Source of the DNA: Deltaproteobacteria bacterium
Lineage (GTDB): Bacteria; Desulfobacterota; DSM-4660; Desulfatiglandales; Desulfatiglandaceae
DNA: 25,820 bases
Assembly (NCBI GenBank): GCA_003646995.1
Contig: QMLZ01000017.1
Coordinates: 1 to 25,820 of the forward strand
Direction of reading: 5' to 3'
A program made the translations under genes and the position numbers. Shown here one piece after another: positions 25,701 through 25,820 of the stretch. Each line of letters opens with the position of its first letter. Within the stretch, counting starts at the first letter, position 1. The notes under the pieces were generated by a model that was not told the DNA's origin, searched no databases, and saw only the letters and a program-made list of their open reading frames with translations.

Positions 25701-25820
25701 TTAAAAACTCACAAGTTTCTTGCCGGATTTTTTCCTGATTTTCTTAGGCCCGTGGCCCATTTTGCTGGAGAAATCTAAGTACTTCGCCACAACGTACTTC
25801 ATATCCTTACGCTCACACAC
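25701..25820 (-). CDS. 3' end of an unidentified minus-strand gene (partial)
   Basis: On the minus strand an open frame runs from the window edge for 39 codons to TAA at 25703-25701. The peptide reads CERKDMKYVVAKYLDFSSK, then a Lys/Gly-rich tail ending KKLVSF. It converges with mdh with a 5-nt gap, which fits a compact gene order. It is too short to identify and could be chance. Confidence 0.4.
   Translation of the reverse strand: MCERKDMKYVVAKYLDFSSKMGHGPKKIRKKSGKKLVSF

Overview
The window reads as a chromosomal segment of an anaerobic, selenocysteine-using bacterium, most likely a Desulfobacterota (deltaproteobacterial) sulfate reducer or syntroph. The clues are a large heterodisulfide-reductase-like (Hdr) cluster, AGG-rich codon use, mid-range GC, and in-frame UGA codons placed exactly where Hdr-family proteins carry a conserved cysteine. 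The lineage is an inference; the selenoprotein genes are seen directly in the reading frames.

Layout. At 1-245 a minus-strand initiator tRNA has its own promoter and terminator. At 272-4416 four minus-strand genes run M24B Xaa-Pro peptidase, XerC/D recombinase, a 190-aa unknown protein and a PAS sensor histidine kinase. An RNase II-type exonuclease (4714-6723, plus) converges on a minus-strand set: DJ-1/PfpI protein, adenylosuccinate lyase (purB) and a single-pass membrane protein. At 9714-21029 lies one long plus-strand hdr operon with a good promoter and a probable weak terminator. Then come a convergent GNAT acetyltransferase and a histone-deacetylase-family amidohydrolase (minus), a double zinc-ribbon protein and an MFS transporter (plus), and malate dehydrogenase behind a consensus promoter. 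The last 120 bases hold the 3' end of a minus-strand gene.

The hdr operon is the notable part. Eight genes are tightly spaced: a fused two-unit HdrA (UGA at 9994), MvhD (UGA at 13072), an HdrC-HdrB fusion, a second HdrA front half (UGA at 14660), a separate HdrA back half, a second MvhD with a winged-helix-like tail (UGA at 17780), a hybrid of the HdrA front end with a GltD-type NAD(P)H/FAD oxidoreductase, and a small protein holding the remainder of that interrupted HdrA. All four UGA codons align with conserved cysteines in Cys-containing relatives or paralogues, and each is followed 14-20 nt later by a hairpin with GG in its loop, as expected of bacterial SECIS elements. A reader that treats UGA only as stop will break four genes into eight fragments.

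How the genes may work together (inference): the HdrA flavins would bifurcate or confurcate electrons; the MvhD proteins would carry electrons to and from them; the HdrCB fusion would reduce or oxidise a thiol/disulfide or similar acceptor; and the GltD-like module would link the complex to NAD(P)H. No hydrogenase, formate dehydrogenase, benzoyl-CoA reductase, Qmo/Apr/Dsr gene or selenocysteine machinery (selA, selB, selC, selD) is visible here, so the physiological partner and direction are unknown.
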